From positions 310,001 to 374,000 of the forward strand of contig CAWGWA010000013.1 in NCBI GenBank assembly GCA_963826105.1: a DNA stretch of 64,000 nucleotides, given 5' to 3'. Source of the stretch: WHTI01 sp963826105. GTDB lineage: Bacteria; Actinomycetota; CADDZG01; WHSQ01. The notes under the pieces are model-generated. The model was given only the letters and a program-made list of their open reading frames with translations. It ran no database searches and was not told the origin of the DNA. Within the stretch, counting starts at the first letter, position 1, and every line of letters starts with the position of its first letter. This document shows positions 34,498-42,025 of the stretch, piece after piece. The translations under genes were made by a program, and so were the position numbers.

Positions 34498-35289
34498 ATG
34501 ACCAACCAGGAACCTACGAAGGGACCGGCGACCGACGTCGTCCTCCCTAGGGATCTCGACTCGGAGCGAACCGAACTCACTCCGGTACAACCCCCTCAGG
34601 ACCCCTCGGCCCCCGGCGACGAACCTCCGGTCGATGAGCCGCGCAAGAAGGGATGGCGTCACGGCCTGGCGGAGCTGCCGATCCTGATCGCCGTCGCGCT
34701 GGTGATCGCGGTGATCATCAAGTCGTTCATCGCCCAAGCGTTCTACATCCCGTCGGCCTCGATGTATCCGACCTTGCGTGTCGGCGACCGCGTGTTGGTC
34801 GAGAAGATCGGCTACCGCTTCGGCGAGCCCAGCCGCGGCGACGTCGTCGTCTTCGCCAGGGACGTCTTCGGGCCCGACAAGGACTTTTCCTGGTACGAGG
34901 ACGTGCGGAACTTCGCTCGGGATCTACTGGGACTACCGACCTCGGCCGAGGAGGATTACATCAAGCGTGTCGTGGCCGTAGGTGGCGACGTCATCAGCTA
35001 CACGGGCTCGCCCCGCCAGCTCCGGGTCAATGGCGAGGTCGTGGATGAGCCGTGGGTGCGCGGCGGGACCGACAACGGGAGCCAAGCACTGACCAGGCGC
35101 GACTGCGAACGTCTACAGATGGAAGCAACCGAGGACGGCTGCCTCGTCCCAGAGGACGATGTCTTCGTGATGGGTGACAATCGCAGCAACTCCGAGGATT
35201 CGCGCGTGATCGGACCTATCCACAAGGAGAAGATCGTGGGCCGGGCGTTCGCCATAGCCTGGCCCCCGAGCCACCTAGGCGGTTTGTGA
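34498..35289 (+). CDS. lepB: signal peptidase I, copy 2
   Basis: 263 residues with the same layout as copy 1: acidic/Pro-rich cytoplasmic start, one membrane segment (about 60-80), Ser in PSASMYPTL, Lys in DYIKRVVAVGGD and box E GDNRSNSEDSRVIGPI, ending SHLGGL. A short insertion with two Cys (RRDCERL and DGCLVPED) before box E is absent from copy 1. Tandem lepB genes next to rplS and rnhB are known in actinobacteria; the two enzymes may differ in preproteins served. Confidence 0.93.
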   Translation: MTNQEPTKGPATDVVLPRDLDSERTELTPVQPPQDPSAPGDEPPVDEPRKKGWRHGLAELPILIAVALVIAVIIKSFIAQAFYIPSASMYPTLRVGDRVLVEKIGYRFGEPSRGDVVVFARDVFGPDKDFSWYEDVRNFARDLLGLPTSAEEDYIKRVVAVGGDVISYTGSPRQLRVNGEVVDEPWVRGGTDNGSQALTRRDCERLQMEATEDGCLVPEDDVFVMGDNRSNSEDSRVIGPIHKEKIVGRAFAIAWPPSHLGGL

Positions 35290-35292
35290 GAG

Positions 35293-36090
35293 ATGGTGTC
35301 GGATGCGTCGGGGCTGCTGGAGAAGCGCCTCTACGACGCCGGGTTCCTCCACGTTGCCGGGGTCGATGAGGTCGGAAGAGGAGCACTGGCCGGCCCCCTG
35401 GTTGCGGCCGCAGTGATCCTCCTACCCGGGACCGAGATCGAGGGGCTGAGGGACTCCAAGATGTGCACGCGACTCCAGCGAGAGAGACTGGTCCGAGAGA
35501 TCGAGGAGCGGGCCGAGGCCTTGTCGGTCGTGCGGGTCTATCCCAACAAGATCGACCGGATCGGACTACAGCGATGCAATCTCATGGCGATGAGGAAGGC
35601 ACTGGCCGGCCTCGACGTCGGTCCCGACTACGTGCTTGTCGATGGCTTTCCGCTCAAGCGACTCAAGGTCCCATCGCTGGCGATCAAGAAGGCCGATGCG
35701 GTCTCGCGTTCCGTGGCCGCGGCATCGATCGTTGCCAAGGTGCATCGGGACGCCGCGATGCGCCGCTATCACCGCAGGTATCCGCAGTACGGCTTCCTGA
35801 GCAATGTCGGCTACGGCACCCGGTATCACTGGCGAGCCCTTAGGGAGCATGGGCCCTGCGACATCCACCGCCGCTCGTTCTACGGGGTGGCCGGCTTCCC
35901 GGAAGACGATGCCGGGGCGCCGGATGAACCTCTGATATCGGCCGACGAGGTCGCTCTGGTAGGGAGATTTCGCTCCGAAGAGACTACCGATAGGGGTCTT
36001 GTGGCGCGAGACTACGGGGAGTCGCGGGCGGGGATCCCGACCGTAGAAGAAGACGTGGATGTACCGGTGGATCTAAAGGAGATCGGATGA
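35293..36090 (+). CDS. rnhB: ribonuclease HII
   Basis: 265 residues. RNase HII removes ribonucleotides and primers from DNA. Active-site DEVGRGALAGP (about 24-34; Asp and Glu bind metal), DSK (about 54-56), VDGFPL with Asp, and SIVAKVHRD. HGPCDIHRRSF closes the catalytic domain at about 200. An extra C-terminal tail of about 60 acidic residues follows and looks disordered. ATG 35293 is 4 bp after the lepB stop. Its stop overlaps the DUF2469 start. Confidence 0.93.
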   Translation: MVSDASGLLEKRLYDAGFLHVAGVDEVGRGALAGPLVAAAVILLPGTEIEGLRDSKMCTRLQRERLVREIEERAEALSVVRVYPNKIDRIGLQRCNLMAMRKALAGLDVGPDYVLVDGFPLKRLKVPSLAIKKADAVSRSVAAASIVAKVHRDAAMRRYHRRYPQYGFLSNVGYGTRYHWRALREHGPCDIHRRSFYGVAGFPEDDAGAPDEPLISADEVALVGRFRSEETTDRGLVARDYGESRAGIPTVEEDVDVPVDLKEIG

Positions 36091-36416
36091 GCGTCGAGGA
36101 CCTCGAGAAGTACGAGGCCGAGATGGAGCTCCAGCTGTACAAGGAGTATCGGGATGTCCTTCCGATGTTCAAGTACGTCGTGGAGACCGAGCGGCGCTTC
36201 TACCTGGCGAACGACGTCAAGGTCGAGACCAAGAACGCCGGGGCCAAGGTCTGGTTCGAGGTCGAGCTCAACGACGCCTGGGTCTGGGATATGCACCGGC
36301 CTGCCCGATTCGTATCGCACGTCAAGGTCGTCACCTTCCGAGACATGAACGTCGAAGAGTTGGCTCAACTCGCTGAGAGAGATCTGATCCCGGATCCTCC
36401 GGGTCTCGAGAGCTAA
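36087..36416 (+). CDS. DUF2469 family protein
   Basis: 109 residues. DUF2469 is essentially confined to Actinobacteria and nearly always follows rnhB, so it is a lineage marker here. Typical text: SVEDLEKYEAEMELQLYKEYRDVLPMFKYVVETERRFYLAN in two helices, then WFEVELNDAWVWDMHRP. Function unknown; a nucleic-acid-related role is guessed only from the neighbourhood. ATG overlaps the rnhB stop. Confidence 0.92.
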   Translation: MSVEDLEKYEAEMELQLYKEYRDVLPMFKYVVETERRFYLANDVKVETKNAGAKVWFEVELNDAWVWDMHRPARFVSHVKVVTFRDMNVEELAQLAERDLIPDPPGLES

Positions 36417-36450
36417 CCGCCGCCGTCCGCAGCGGCCGCGCTGCGGAGAC

Positions 36451-37536
36451 TCACATCACCACTACCGAACGCAGTATGCCCCCAGCCTGCATCTTCGAGA
36501 ATGCCTCCTCGACCCCATCGAGCTGGATGGTCTCGGAGACGAACGCGTCGAGGTCGAACTTGCCCGCGAGGTAGAGATCGATCAGATGCGGGAAGTCGCG
36601 GGTCGGGAGGCAGTCGCCGTACCACGACGGCTTCAGCGAGCCACCCCGGCCGAAGAACTCGATCATCGGTAGCTCGTAGGTCATCGACGGATCCGGCACG
36701 CCCACCTGCACGAGCCGCCCGGCGAGATCGCGGGAGAAGAATGCCTGCTCGAACACTTCGGGCCTGCCGACGGCTTCGATCGCAACGTCGACGCCGAAGC
36801 CACCGGTCAACTCCTTGATCGCTTCGACCGGGTCGCACTTCGATGCATCGACCACATCCGTCGCACCGAACCCACGAGCCATCTCGAGTTTCCTCGGATC
36901 GAGGTCCACGGCGATGACCTGGCGTGCTCCCGCGAGTGCGGCTCCCGCGATGGCCGCGTCGCCTACGCCTCCACAGCCGAACACCGCGACCGTGTCGCCG
37001 TGGGTGACTTCGCCGGTGTGAACCGCGGCTCCGTATCCCGCCATGATCCCGCAGCCGATCAACCCGGCGGCCTCGGGCCGCGCCCGCTTGTCGATGGGCA
37101 CGGCCTGTTTGGCGGCCACGAGGGTCTTCTCGGCGAACGCCCCGATGCCGAGGGCCGGGCTCAACGGGGTTCCGTCCTTCAGGGTCATCGGCTGCGCCGC
37201 GTTCTGACTCGCGAAGCAGTACCAGGGTCGCCCGCGCAGGCAAGAACGACAGGTGCCGCAGGGAGCGCGCCAGGCGATGATCACGTAGTCACCTGCTGCG
37301 ACTTCGGTGACCCCCGGACCCACTTCCTCGACGACTCCGGCAGCTTCGTGCCCCAAGAGGAAGGGGAAGTCGTCGTTGATCGCGCCCTCCCGGTAGTGCA
37401 GGTCGGTATGGCAGACGCCGCAGGCTCCCACCTTGATCAGCGCCTCACCCGGTCCCGGATCGGGAACCACGATCGTGGTGATCTCGACCGGTTCCTTCTT
37501 GGACCGTGCGATGACTCCGGATACCTCGTGCGGCAT
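36451..37536 (-). CDS. mscR: zinc alcohol dehydrogenase, S-(hydroxymethyl)mycothiol dehydrogenase type
   Basis: 361 residues. Class III-like zinc dehydrogenase: catalytic zinc Cys in GACGVCHTDLHYREG and His in GHEAAG; structural zinc Cys in APCGTCRSCLRGRPWYC; NAD-binding GCGGVGDAAIAG. The text around RGRPWYCF, SPALGIGAFAEKTLVA and GRGGSLKPSWYGDCLP matches MscR, which oxidises the mycothiol adduct of formaldehyde (and reduces S-nitrosomycothiol). This implies a mycothiol-using actinobacterium, although no mycothiol synthesis gene is in view. ATG 37536 chosen from the -10 box 6 nt upstream. Confidence 0.82.
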   Translation of the reverse strand: MPHEVSGVIARSKKEPVEITTIVVPDPGPGEALIKVGACGVCHTDLHYREGAINDDFPFLLGHEAAGVVEEVGPGVTEVAAGDYVIIAWRAPCGTCRSCLRGRPWYCFASQNAAQPMTLKDGTPLSPALGIGAFAEKTLVAAKQAVPIDKRARPEAAGLIGCGIMAGYGAAVHTGEVTHGDTVAVFGCGGVGDAAIAGAALAGARQVIAVDLDPRKLEMARGFGATDVVDASKCDPVEAIKELTGGFGVDVAIEAVGRPEVFEQAFFSRDLAGRLVQVGVPDPSMTYELPMIEFFGRGGSLKPSWYGDCLPTRDFPHLIDLYLAGKFDLDAFVSETIQLDGVEEAFSKMQAGGILRSVVVM

Positions 37537-37542
37537 AGGGGC

Positions 37543-37548
37543 AGCGTA
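37543..37548 (-). promoter_or_regulatory. -10 box TACGCT of leaderless mscR
   Basis: TACGCT on the minus strand, 6 nt before the mscR ATG. Confidence 0.5.
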
Positions 37549-37589
37549 ACTTGCGGCTCCCAACCTCCGCTCGTGTCGCAGGGGCCCTC

Positions 37590-37595
37590 TACGGT
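37590..37595 (+). promoter_or_regulatory. -10 box TACGGT of leaderless yraN
   Basis: TACGGT, 6 nt before ATG 37602. Confidence 0.5.
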
Positions 37596-37601
37596 CGGGC
37601 G

Positions 37602-37955
37602 ATGAACTCTCGCGATCGGATCTGGCGCCGGGGTGAGGACGCCGCGGCCGAGGCTTACCGAGGTTCCGGTCTCGAGGTGATCGAACGGAACTACCGGTGC
37701 CCCTCGGGCGAGATCGACCTGATCCTGCGTGACGGATCGACGATCGTGTTCTGCGAGGTCAAGGCTCGGTCCTCGGATCGTTTCGGCGCTCCGATGCTGG
37801 CGGTGGATGCCCGCAAGCAGGCCCGGCTCCGCCGGCTCGCAGCCGCGTGGCTGTCGGAACGGCGTCCGGGCCGCGTGAACGTGAGGTTCGATGTGGTCTC
37901 CGTTATCGTGACGCCCACCCGGACCGAGGTGTCGGTCGTGGCCGATGCGTTCTAG
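37602..37955 (+). CDS. YraN/UPF0102 family nuclease-like protein
   Basis: 117 residues. UPF0102 has a restriction-endonuclease-like core: GEDAAAEAYRGSGLEVIERNYRCPSGEIDLILRDGSTIVFCEVKARSS contains E, D and ExK residues in the nuclease pattern (GEIDLI and CEVKAR). In Actinobacteria this gene usually precedes comM and dprA, as part of a DNA-uptake neighbourhood; here comM is 22.8 kb away. The exact role is unclear. Confidence 0.88.
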   Translation: MNSRDRIWRRGEDAAAEAYRGSGLEVIERNYRCPSGEIDLILRDGSTIVFCEVKARSSDRFGAPMLAVDARKQARLRRLAAAWLSERRPGRVNVRFDVVSVIVTPTRTEVSVVADAF

Positions 37956-37963
37956 GAGGCACG

Positions 37964-38752
37964 TTGTCCGAATACGAGTCGCTGCTCTGGGAGCAAGACG
38001 GCCACGTCGCGTCCGTCACCTTGAACCGTCCCGAGAAGAAGAACGCGATGTCGGGGGTGATGTTCGAAGAGATCAAGGCGACCTTCGATCGCGCGAGCCT
38101 CGACCCCGAGGTCCGCTGCCTCGTGATCTCGGGCGCGGGTGGCTCGTTCTGTTCCGGCGCCGATCTCACCGATCCGGCCAACATGGTGGCCTCGCCGTTC
38201 GAGCTGAAGGACCGGATGCGCAAGATCCACGAAGTAGCGCAGTCGGTATTGACCTGTTCGGTGCCGACGATCGCCAAGGTGACGGGCATCGCCGCGGGGG
38301 CCGGGTGCAACCTGGCGCTCGGAATGGATCTGGTGGTCGCGTCGACCGAAGCCAGCTTCGCGGAACTGTTCATCAAGCGCGGGCTGGTCGTGGACTTCGG
38401 CGGGTCGTGGGTCTTGACCCGCCTGCTCCCCCTCACCAAGGCAAAGGAGCTGGCGCTCCTCGGCGACGCGATCTCGGCCGCGGAGGCGGATCGGCTCGGG
38501 ATCATCAACCGGCTCTGCGCACCGAACGAGGTCGACTCCGTCACCGCCGAACTTGCGGCCCGCTTGACGGCGGTCCCGCCGCGTACCGCATCGATGATCA
38601 AGGACAACCTCAATCGAGCGACGGATGGAAGCCTGAGCGACAGTCTCGAAATGGAGTCCCTCACTCAAGCCCTGTGCTTTGCCAGCGACGACACCAAGGA
38701 AGCCGTGCTCGCGTGGGTCGAGAAGCGCGAGCCCAGGTTCACGGGTAGCTGA
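37964..38752 (+). CDS. enoyl-CoA hydratase/isomerase family protein
   Basis: 262 residues, crotonase fold. The oxyanion-hole residues are in GGSFCSGADL and GIAAGAGCNLALGMDL. The usual paired catalytic Glu of true hydratases are not obvious: the second motif reads FIKRGLVVDFGGSWVL with Asp, as in many acyl-CoA isomerase/hydratase-like members. The reaction is therefore uncertain. TTG start at 37964 is fixed by an ideal GGAGG 5 nt upstream. It follows yraN by 8 bp and is followed closely by the VOC-domain gene. Confidence 0.82.
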   Translation: MSEYESLLWEQDGHVASVTLNRPEKKNAMSGVMFEEIKATFDRASLDPEVRCLVISGAGGSFCSGADLTDPANMVASPFELKDRMRKIHEVAQSVLTCSVPTIAKVTGIAAGAGCNLALGMDLVVASTEASFAELFIKRGLVVDFGGSWVLTRLLPLTKAKELALLGDAISAAEADRLGIINRLCAPNEVDSVTAELAARLTAVPPRTASMIKDNLNRATDGSLSDSLEMESLTQALCFASDDTKEAVLAWVEKREPRFTGS

Positions 38753-38753
38753 G

Positions 38754-39386
38754 ATGCCCCTGAAGATCGACCACGTGATCGTGGCGGTGCGCGATCTCGA
38801 CGAGGCCTCCGCCGGGCTCTTCGATCGCTTCGGCCTGGCATCGATCCCAGGCGGACGGCACGAGGGCCACGGGACCGCCAACCGCATCGTTCCACTCGGA
38901 GACGACTACATCGAGTTGATGGCGGTCGTCGACGATGCCGAGGCTGAAGGTTCTCCGATGGGGAGGTGGATCACGGCGGCAGCCTCTGGCGGCGACCGCC
39001 TCCTGGCCGTGTGCCTGAGGTCTGACGACATCGATGCTGTGGCCGCAGCGCGCGATCTTGCAGCGATGCCGATGACGCGGTCCCGTCCCGACGGGATGGT
39101 CCTCTCCTGGCGGCTGGCCGGCCTGGACGTCGCGATCGTGGAGCCACCGCTTCCGTTCTTCATCCAGTGGGACATCGACCCGGCCGACATGCCGGGCACC
39201 GCGTCCGCCCCGCACACCTCGGCCCCTTCCGGGATCTCGAGAGTCGTTCTGTCCGGCGACCCGGACCGCATCGGTGTGTGGATCGGTGACGACGCGGTTC
39301 CGATCGAGGTCGTTGCCGGCGAGCCCGCGGTTACGAAGGTCGCGATCGGGGGCCCGACAGGGGAGCTGGTGTTCGAGCGGCTCTAA
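38754..39386 (+). CDS. VOC/glyoxalase-like protein
   Basis: 210 residues. The start KIDHVIVAVRDLDEASAGLFDRFGL is the classic opening of a vicinal-oxygen-chelate module, and DYIELMAVVDD and the later WRLAGLDVAIVEP strands complete a glyoxalase_3-like fold. Metal ligands would be His 7 and the Glu in YIELM. Substrate unknown. It starts 1 bp after the preceding stop, so it is in an operon with the enoyl-CoA hydratase-like gene. Convergent with the MFS gene. Confidence 0.7.
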   Translation: MPLKIDHVIVAVRDLDEASAGLFDRFGLASIPGGRHEGHGTANRIVPLGDDYIELMAVVDDAEAEGSPMGRWITAAASGGDRLLAVCLRSDDIDAVAAARDLAAMPMTRSRPDGMVLSWRLAGLDVAIVEPPLPFFIQWDIDPADMPGTASAPHTSAPSGISRVVLSGDPDRIGVWIGDDAVPIEVVAGEPAVTKVAIGGPTGELVFERL

Positions 39387-39387
39387 C

Positions 39388-40698
39388 TCAGAGCCGGATC
39401 GTGACCGGCGCTTCGCGACGCAGCAGGCCGGCGGCTGCGATCGTCATGATGCACAGGACTCCGGCGGCCAGGAAGAACGGGGCACGGAGCCCGAAGACCG
39501 AGGCAGTGATCCCCCCGATGAGCGCTCCGAGCGGCATGGCTCCCCAGGAGAACAGCCGGTGTGCACTCTGAACGCGCCCGAGGAGTCCGTCGGGGACGAC
39601 CGTCTGTCGCAACGAGTTGGTAACGATGTTCCATACCGCTCCGGCGAAGGTCATCGCGATCCACATCGCGGCGGCGACGCTCCACGATCCAGTCGTGGCG
39701 ACTACGAGGTTGGCGATCGCGACTGTTGCGAGCGCGATGACCACCGTCATCCGCGTCCCGAGGCGACGCTTCATGGGTGCGGCGGCGAAGCTGCCGATCA
39801 GCGACCCTCCGGCTTCCGCTGCCATTATCAAGCCGAAACCTGTGGCGCTTAGTCCCAGTGTGTTGAGCACGAACAGGACCTGGATCGCGAACGTCGCCTG
39901 GAGCGCCAGGTTGGTCAGGGACGCGATCACTGTGAGGTTCCTCAACAGGGTGTGGCTGCGAAGCCACTTCAGCCCCGTGCGGATGTCTTGACCGACGGTC
40001 GTCGACACCTCTTGGCGTGGTTGGGAGGTGACCTTGATCCCTGCGAAGAACCACGCCGCGATGACGAAGGTCGCCGCGTCGATTGCGAACGGAACGCTGG
40101 CCCAATGTGCGAACAAGAGGGCTCCGAGCGCAGGCCCGGCGAATTCGTTGGTCACGATGATGGCGCCCTCGAGCCTGCCGTTGGCATCCTCCAGACGTTC
40201 CTTCGGAACGACCGAAGGAACCATCGCGAACGAGGTGTTGTCCGAGAACACCTCACCGATGCCCTGGAGCAACGCGACGAGGTAAAGGGCTGCGAGCCCG
40301 CCGAATCCGGTGGCGACGCTCAGGGCCAACAGACCCATAACCAGAGCGCGCCCGATATTGACCCTGACGATGAGTTGTTTGCGATCGACGCGGTCGGCGA
40401 TCGCTCCCGCGTGAAGGCTGAACAGCAGCCACGGCAGTCTCGTTGCGATCAGGACGCCCGAGATCAGCACCGGACTCCGGGTGAGGAACGCGGCGAGAAG
40501 CGGGAGTGCGGTGATCCTCACGCCGTCGCCGACGTTCGATGCCGCGGTTGCCGCCCAGAGGCGGACGAAGTCGGACCCTAGGCGCGGTCGCTTCGGCTCG
40601 TCGAGGCGGATGACCTGATCGGAAGTGGTGGGGGAGTCGGTGTGGACCGAGAGGTCGTGAGTGGTTTGGAGGTCGCTATCGCTCACTGTGATCTCCAT
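39388..40698 (-). CDS. MFS transporter (MFS_3 type), with mini-ORFs upstream
   Basis: 436 residues, about 12 membrane segments after a soluble N-terminus of about 45 residues. GAIADRVDRKQLIVR is the A-motif between segments 2 and 3. Similar to putative drug or siderophore exporters. ATG 40698 has only a weak Shine-Dalgarno; a 7-codon ORF with a perfect Shine-Dalgarno ends 58 nt upstream, and a GC palindrome lies between them. Control of this gene by the leader is possible but unproven. Confidence 0.8.
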   Translation of the reverse strand: MEITVSDSDLQTTHDLSVHTDSPTTSDQVIRLDEPKRPRLGSDFVRLWAATAASNVGDGVRITALPLLAAFLTRSPVLISGVLIATRLPWLLFSLHAGAIADRVDRKQLIVRVNIGRALVMGLLALSVATGFGGLAALYLVALLQGIGEVFSDNTSFAMVPSVVPKERLEDANGRLEGAIIVTNEFAGPALGALLFAHWASVPFAIDAATFVIAAWFFAGIKVTSQPRQEVSTTVGQDIRTGLKWLRSHTLLRNLTVIASLTNLALQATFAIQVLFVLNTLGLSATGFGLIMAAEAGGSLIGSFAAAPMKRRLGTRMTVVIALATVAIANLVVATTGSWSVAAAMWIAMTFAGAVWNIVTNSLRQTVVPDGLLGRVQSAHRLFSWGAMPLGALIGGITASVFGLRAPFFLAAGVLCIMTIAAAGLLRREAPVTIRL

Positions 40699-40736
40699 GA
40701 CACGGCCCTGGAGAGGGCTAGCAGCGGCCCAGTCTC

Positions 40737-40748
40737 CGGCCCGGGCCG
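40737..40748. repeat. 12-bp GC palindrome between mini-ORF and MFS gene
   Basis: CGGCCCGGGCCG, self-complementary, in the leader between the 7-codon ORF and the MFS start. Confidence 0.5.
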
Positions 40749-40756
40749 CGACAGGA

Positions 40757-40780
40757 CTAACTCCAGGTGTTGCCGTTCAT
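40757..40780 (-). CDS. 7-residue mini-ORF MNGNTWS (cassette 1)
   Basis: ATG to TAG, 24 nt, encoding MNGNTWS. An AGGAGG Shine-Dalgarno (40785-40790) lies 4 nt before the ATG, far better than that of the MFS gene behind it. A second copy of the arrangement (MDKLGRTWS) lies 235 bp upstream, sharing the context CCGAAGG.AGGCACC and the C-terminal TWS. It may be a leader peptide for the downstream MFS gene. Expression unproven. Confidence 0.45.
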   Translation of the reverse strand: MNGNTWS

Positions 40781-40818
40781 GGTGCCTCCTTCGGAATCTC
40801 CCAGCCGATGTGATGTCC

Positions 40819-40893
40819 TCAAGGTCCCACTCTCGTCGGGGTCCAAACAAGACTCTGGCCAGGTGGTTTTCCGAGGTAGGCATAGGTAGCCAT
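40819..40893 (-). CDS. 24-residue mini-ORF with KPP motif (cassette 1)
   Basis: Starts MATYAYLGKPPGQSLV. Aligns with the 22-residue ORF of cassette 2 (MTRYHRLVRKPPAKTIV) at M..Y..L, KPP and [ST][LI]V, with one in-frame codon difference. No clear Shine-Dalgarno, so it may instead be a conserved regulatory DNA/RNA element. Confidence 0.25.
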   Translation of the reverse strand: MATYAYLGKPPGQSLVWTPTRVGP

Positions 40894-40941
40894 AAAGGGC
40901 CCAGATGGGTGTACGGAGACCCCCGGACGGGGGGAGCGCAA

Positions 40942-40970
40942 AGGGGCCGGCGTCGATGACCCCGGCCCCT
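40942..40970 (-). terminator. GC-rich hairpin after mini-ORF cassette 2
   Basis: 9-bp perfect stem AGGGGCCGG (40942-40950) and CCGGCCCCT (40962-40970) with an 11-nt loop, followed on the minus strand by TTT. It starts 15 nt after the stop of MDKLGRTWS. A second CCCCC/GGGGG hairpin follows at 40920-40934. Confidence 0.6.
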
Positions 40971-40985
40971 CAACGATCTTCATTA

Positions 40986-41015
40986 CTAGCTCCAAGTGCG
41001 TCCGAGCTTGTCCAT
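40986..41015 (-). CDS. 9-residue mini-ORF MDKLGRTWS (cassette 2)
   Basis: ATG to TAG, 30 nt, encoding MDKLGRTWS. GGGAGG (41021-41026) lies 5 nt before the ATG. It is followed by a strong hairpin and not by a gene, so this cassette looks like an independent tiny transcription unit, not only a leader. It shares TWS and the upstream context with cassette 1. Confidence 0.45.
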   Translation of the reverse strand: MDKLGRTWS

Positions 41016-41070
41016 TGGTGCCTCCCTTCGGAGCCTCCCGATTCCGAATGTCCTACGACGAAGAACCATG

Positions 41071-41139
41071 TCACCTGCCCCTCAATGGGACAATAGTCTT
41101 AGCGGGTGGTTTTCGGACTAGTCGGTGATATCTAGTCAT
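41071..41139 (-). CDS. 22-residue mini-ORF with KPP motif (cassette 2)
   Basis: Starts MTRYHRLVRKPPAKTIV; counterpart of 40819-40893. The most conserved nucleotides are GAAAACCACC (41105-41114 on this strand). Coding status uncertain for lack of a Shine-Dalgarno. Confidence 0.25.
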   Translation of the reverse strand: MTRYHRLVRKPPAKTIVPLRGR

Positions 41140-41294
41140 TCCAGGAATTGGCACCACTGCCACCTCCAGCCACTCGTCTTCACAGTCGTTAACAACCCGA
41201 TCAAGGACGCCGTTACCACGCGACGGCCCTATCATGGGGCGGAGACGGCCCAAAAGTGCCGACCCGAAGATCTAGCGAGAGCGGTGATGGAACA

Positions 41295-41939
41295 GTGGTT
41301 GAGGTGAGATCCCAGACGAACGAGGCGCTGGTTGAGCTGACCGACGATGCCCGCAAGAAGGTCCTTTCCTTCCGTCAGGGGCAGCCGGACGCCGAGAAAC
41401 TCGCCCTGTGGCTCGAGGTCACCGGGGTCAACGGGCTCGAGTTCGTCTACGACATGTTCCTCCAGCCGGTCGACGAGGCTGAGCCCGACGATCTGATCTC
41501 GCATCACGACGACCTGAGCGTGGTCGTCCCTGCCGCGAGCATCGAGGACCTCCGGGGCGCTCGCATCGTCCTCGTCGGCGACCTCGTGGTCGGCAACCTG
41601 AAGATCGAGAACCCCAACACCCCCAGCCCGGCAGTCGGTGTGGGCCACGACGGCGTTCTATCCGGAAGCGTGGAGGAAAGGGTCAGCCAGGTACTCGAGT
41701 TCCACATCAATCCGGCGATCGCCTCCCACGGGGGCCGTGCCGACCTCGACCGGGTCGAGGGCTCGACCGCCTTCCTCCGGCTGAGCGGTGGGTGCCAGGG
41801 TTGTGGGGCCGCCAAGGTCACCCTTAGCCAAGGGATCGAGACCGCGCTGCTTCAGGCGGTTCCCGAGATCACCGAGGTCGTGGACGTGACCGATCACGCC
41901 AGTGGCACGAACCCGTACTTCGCTCCCACCCACGGCTGA
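41295..41939 (+). CDS. NfuA-like iron-sulfur cluster carrier
   Basis: About 214 residues. The N-terminal ~110 residues resemble a degenerate HesB/IscA (A-type) domain (LVELTDDARKKVLSFRQ, LALWLEVTGVNG) lacking the Cys ligands. The C-terminal Nfu domain has the CxxC scaffold GGCQGCGAAKVTLSQGIE. This is the NfuA arrangement: it carries a 4Fe-4S cluster to apoproteins. Start uncertain; GTG 41295 gives the shortest complete domain, GTG 41256 is also in frame. No isc/suf genes nearby. The gap between 41140 and 41294 shows nothing else. Confidence 0.8.
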   Translation: MVEVRSQTNEALVELTDDARKKVLSFRQGQPDAEKLALWLEVTGVNGLEFVYDMFLQPVDEAEPDDLISHHDDLSVVVPAASIEDLRGARIVLVGDLVVGNLKIENPNTPSPAVGVGHDGVLSGSVEERVSQVLEFHINPAIASHGGRADLDRVEGSTAFLRLSGGCQGCGAAKVTLSQGIETALLQAVPEITEVVDVTDHASGTNPYFAPTHG

Positions 41940-42025
41940 GCGAAGGGTCCTTACGTTCGCGCTGTCCTTCCTCTAGAGTTCACGCCTGGTGAAGGCGCTA
42001 GTGCCTTCGATCGAGGAGGTTGCAG

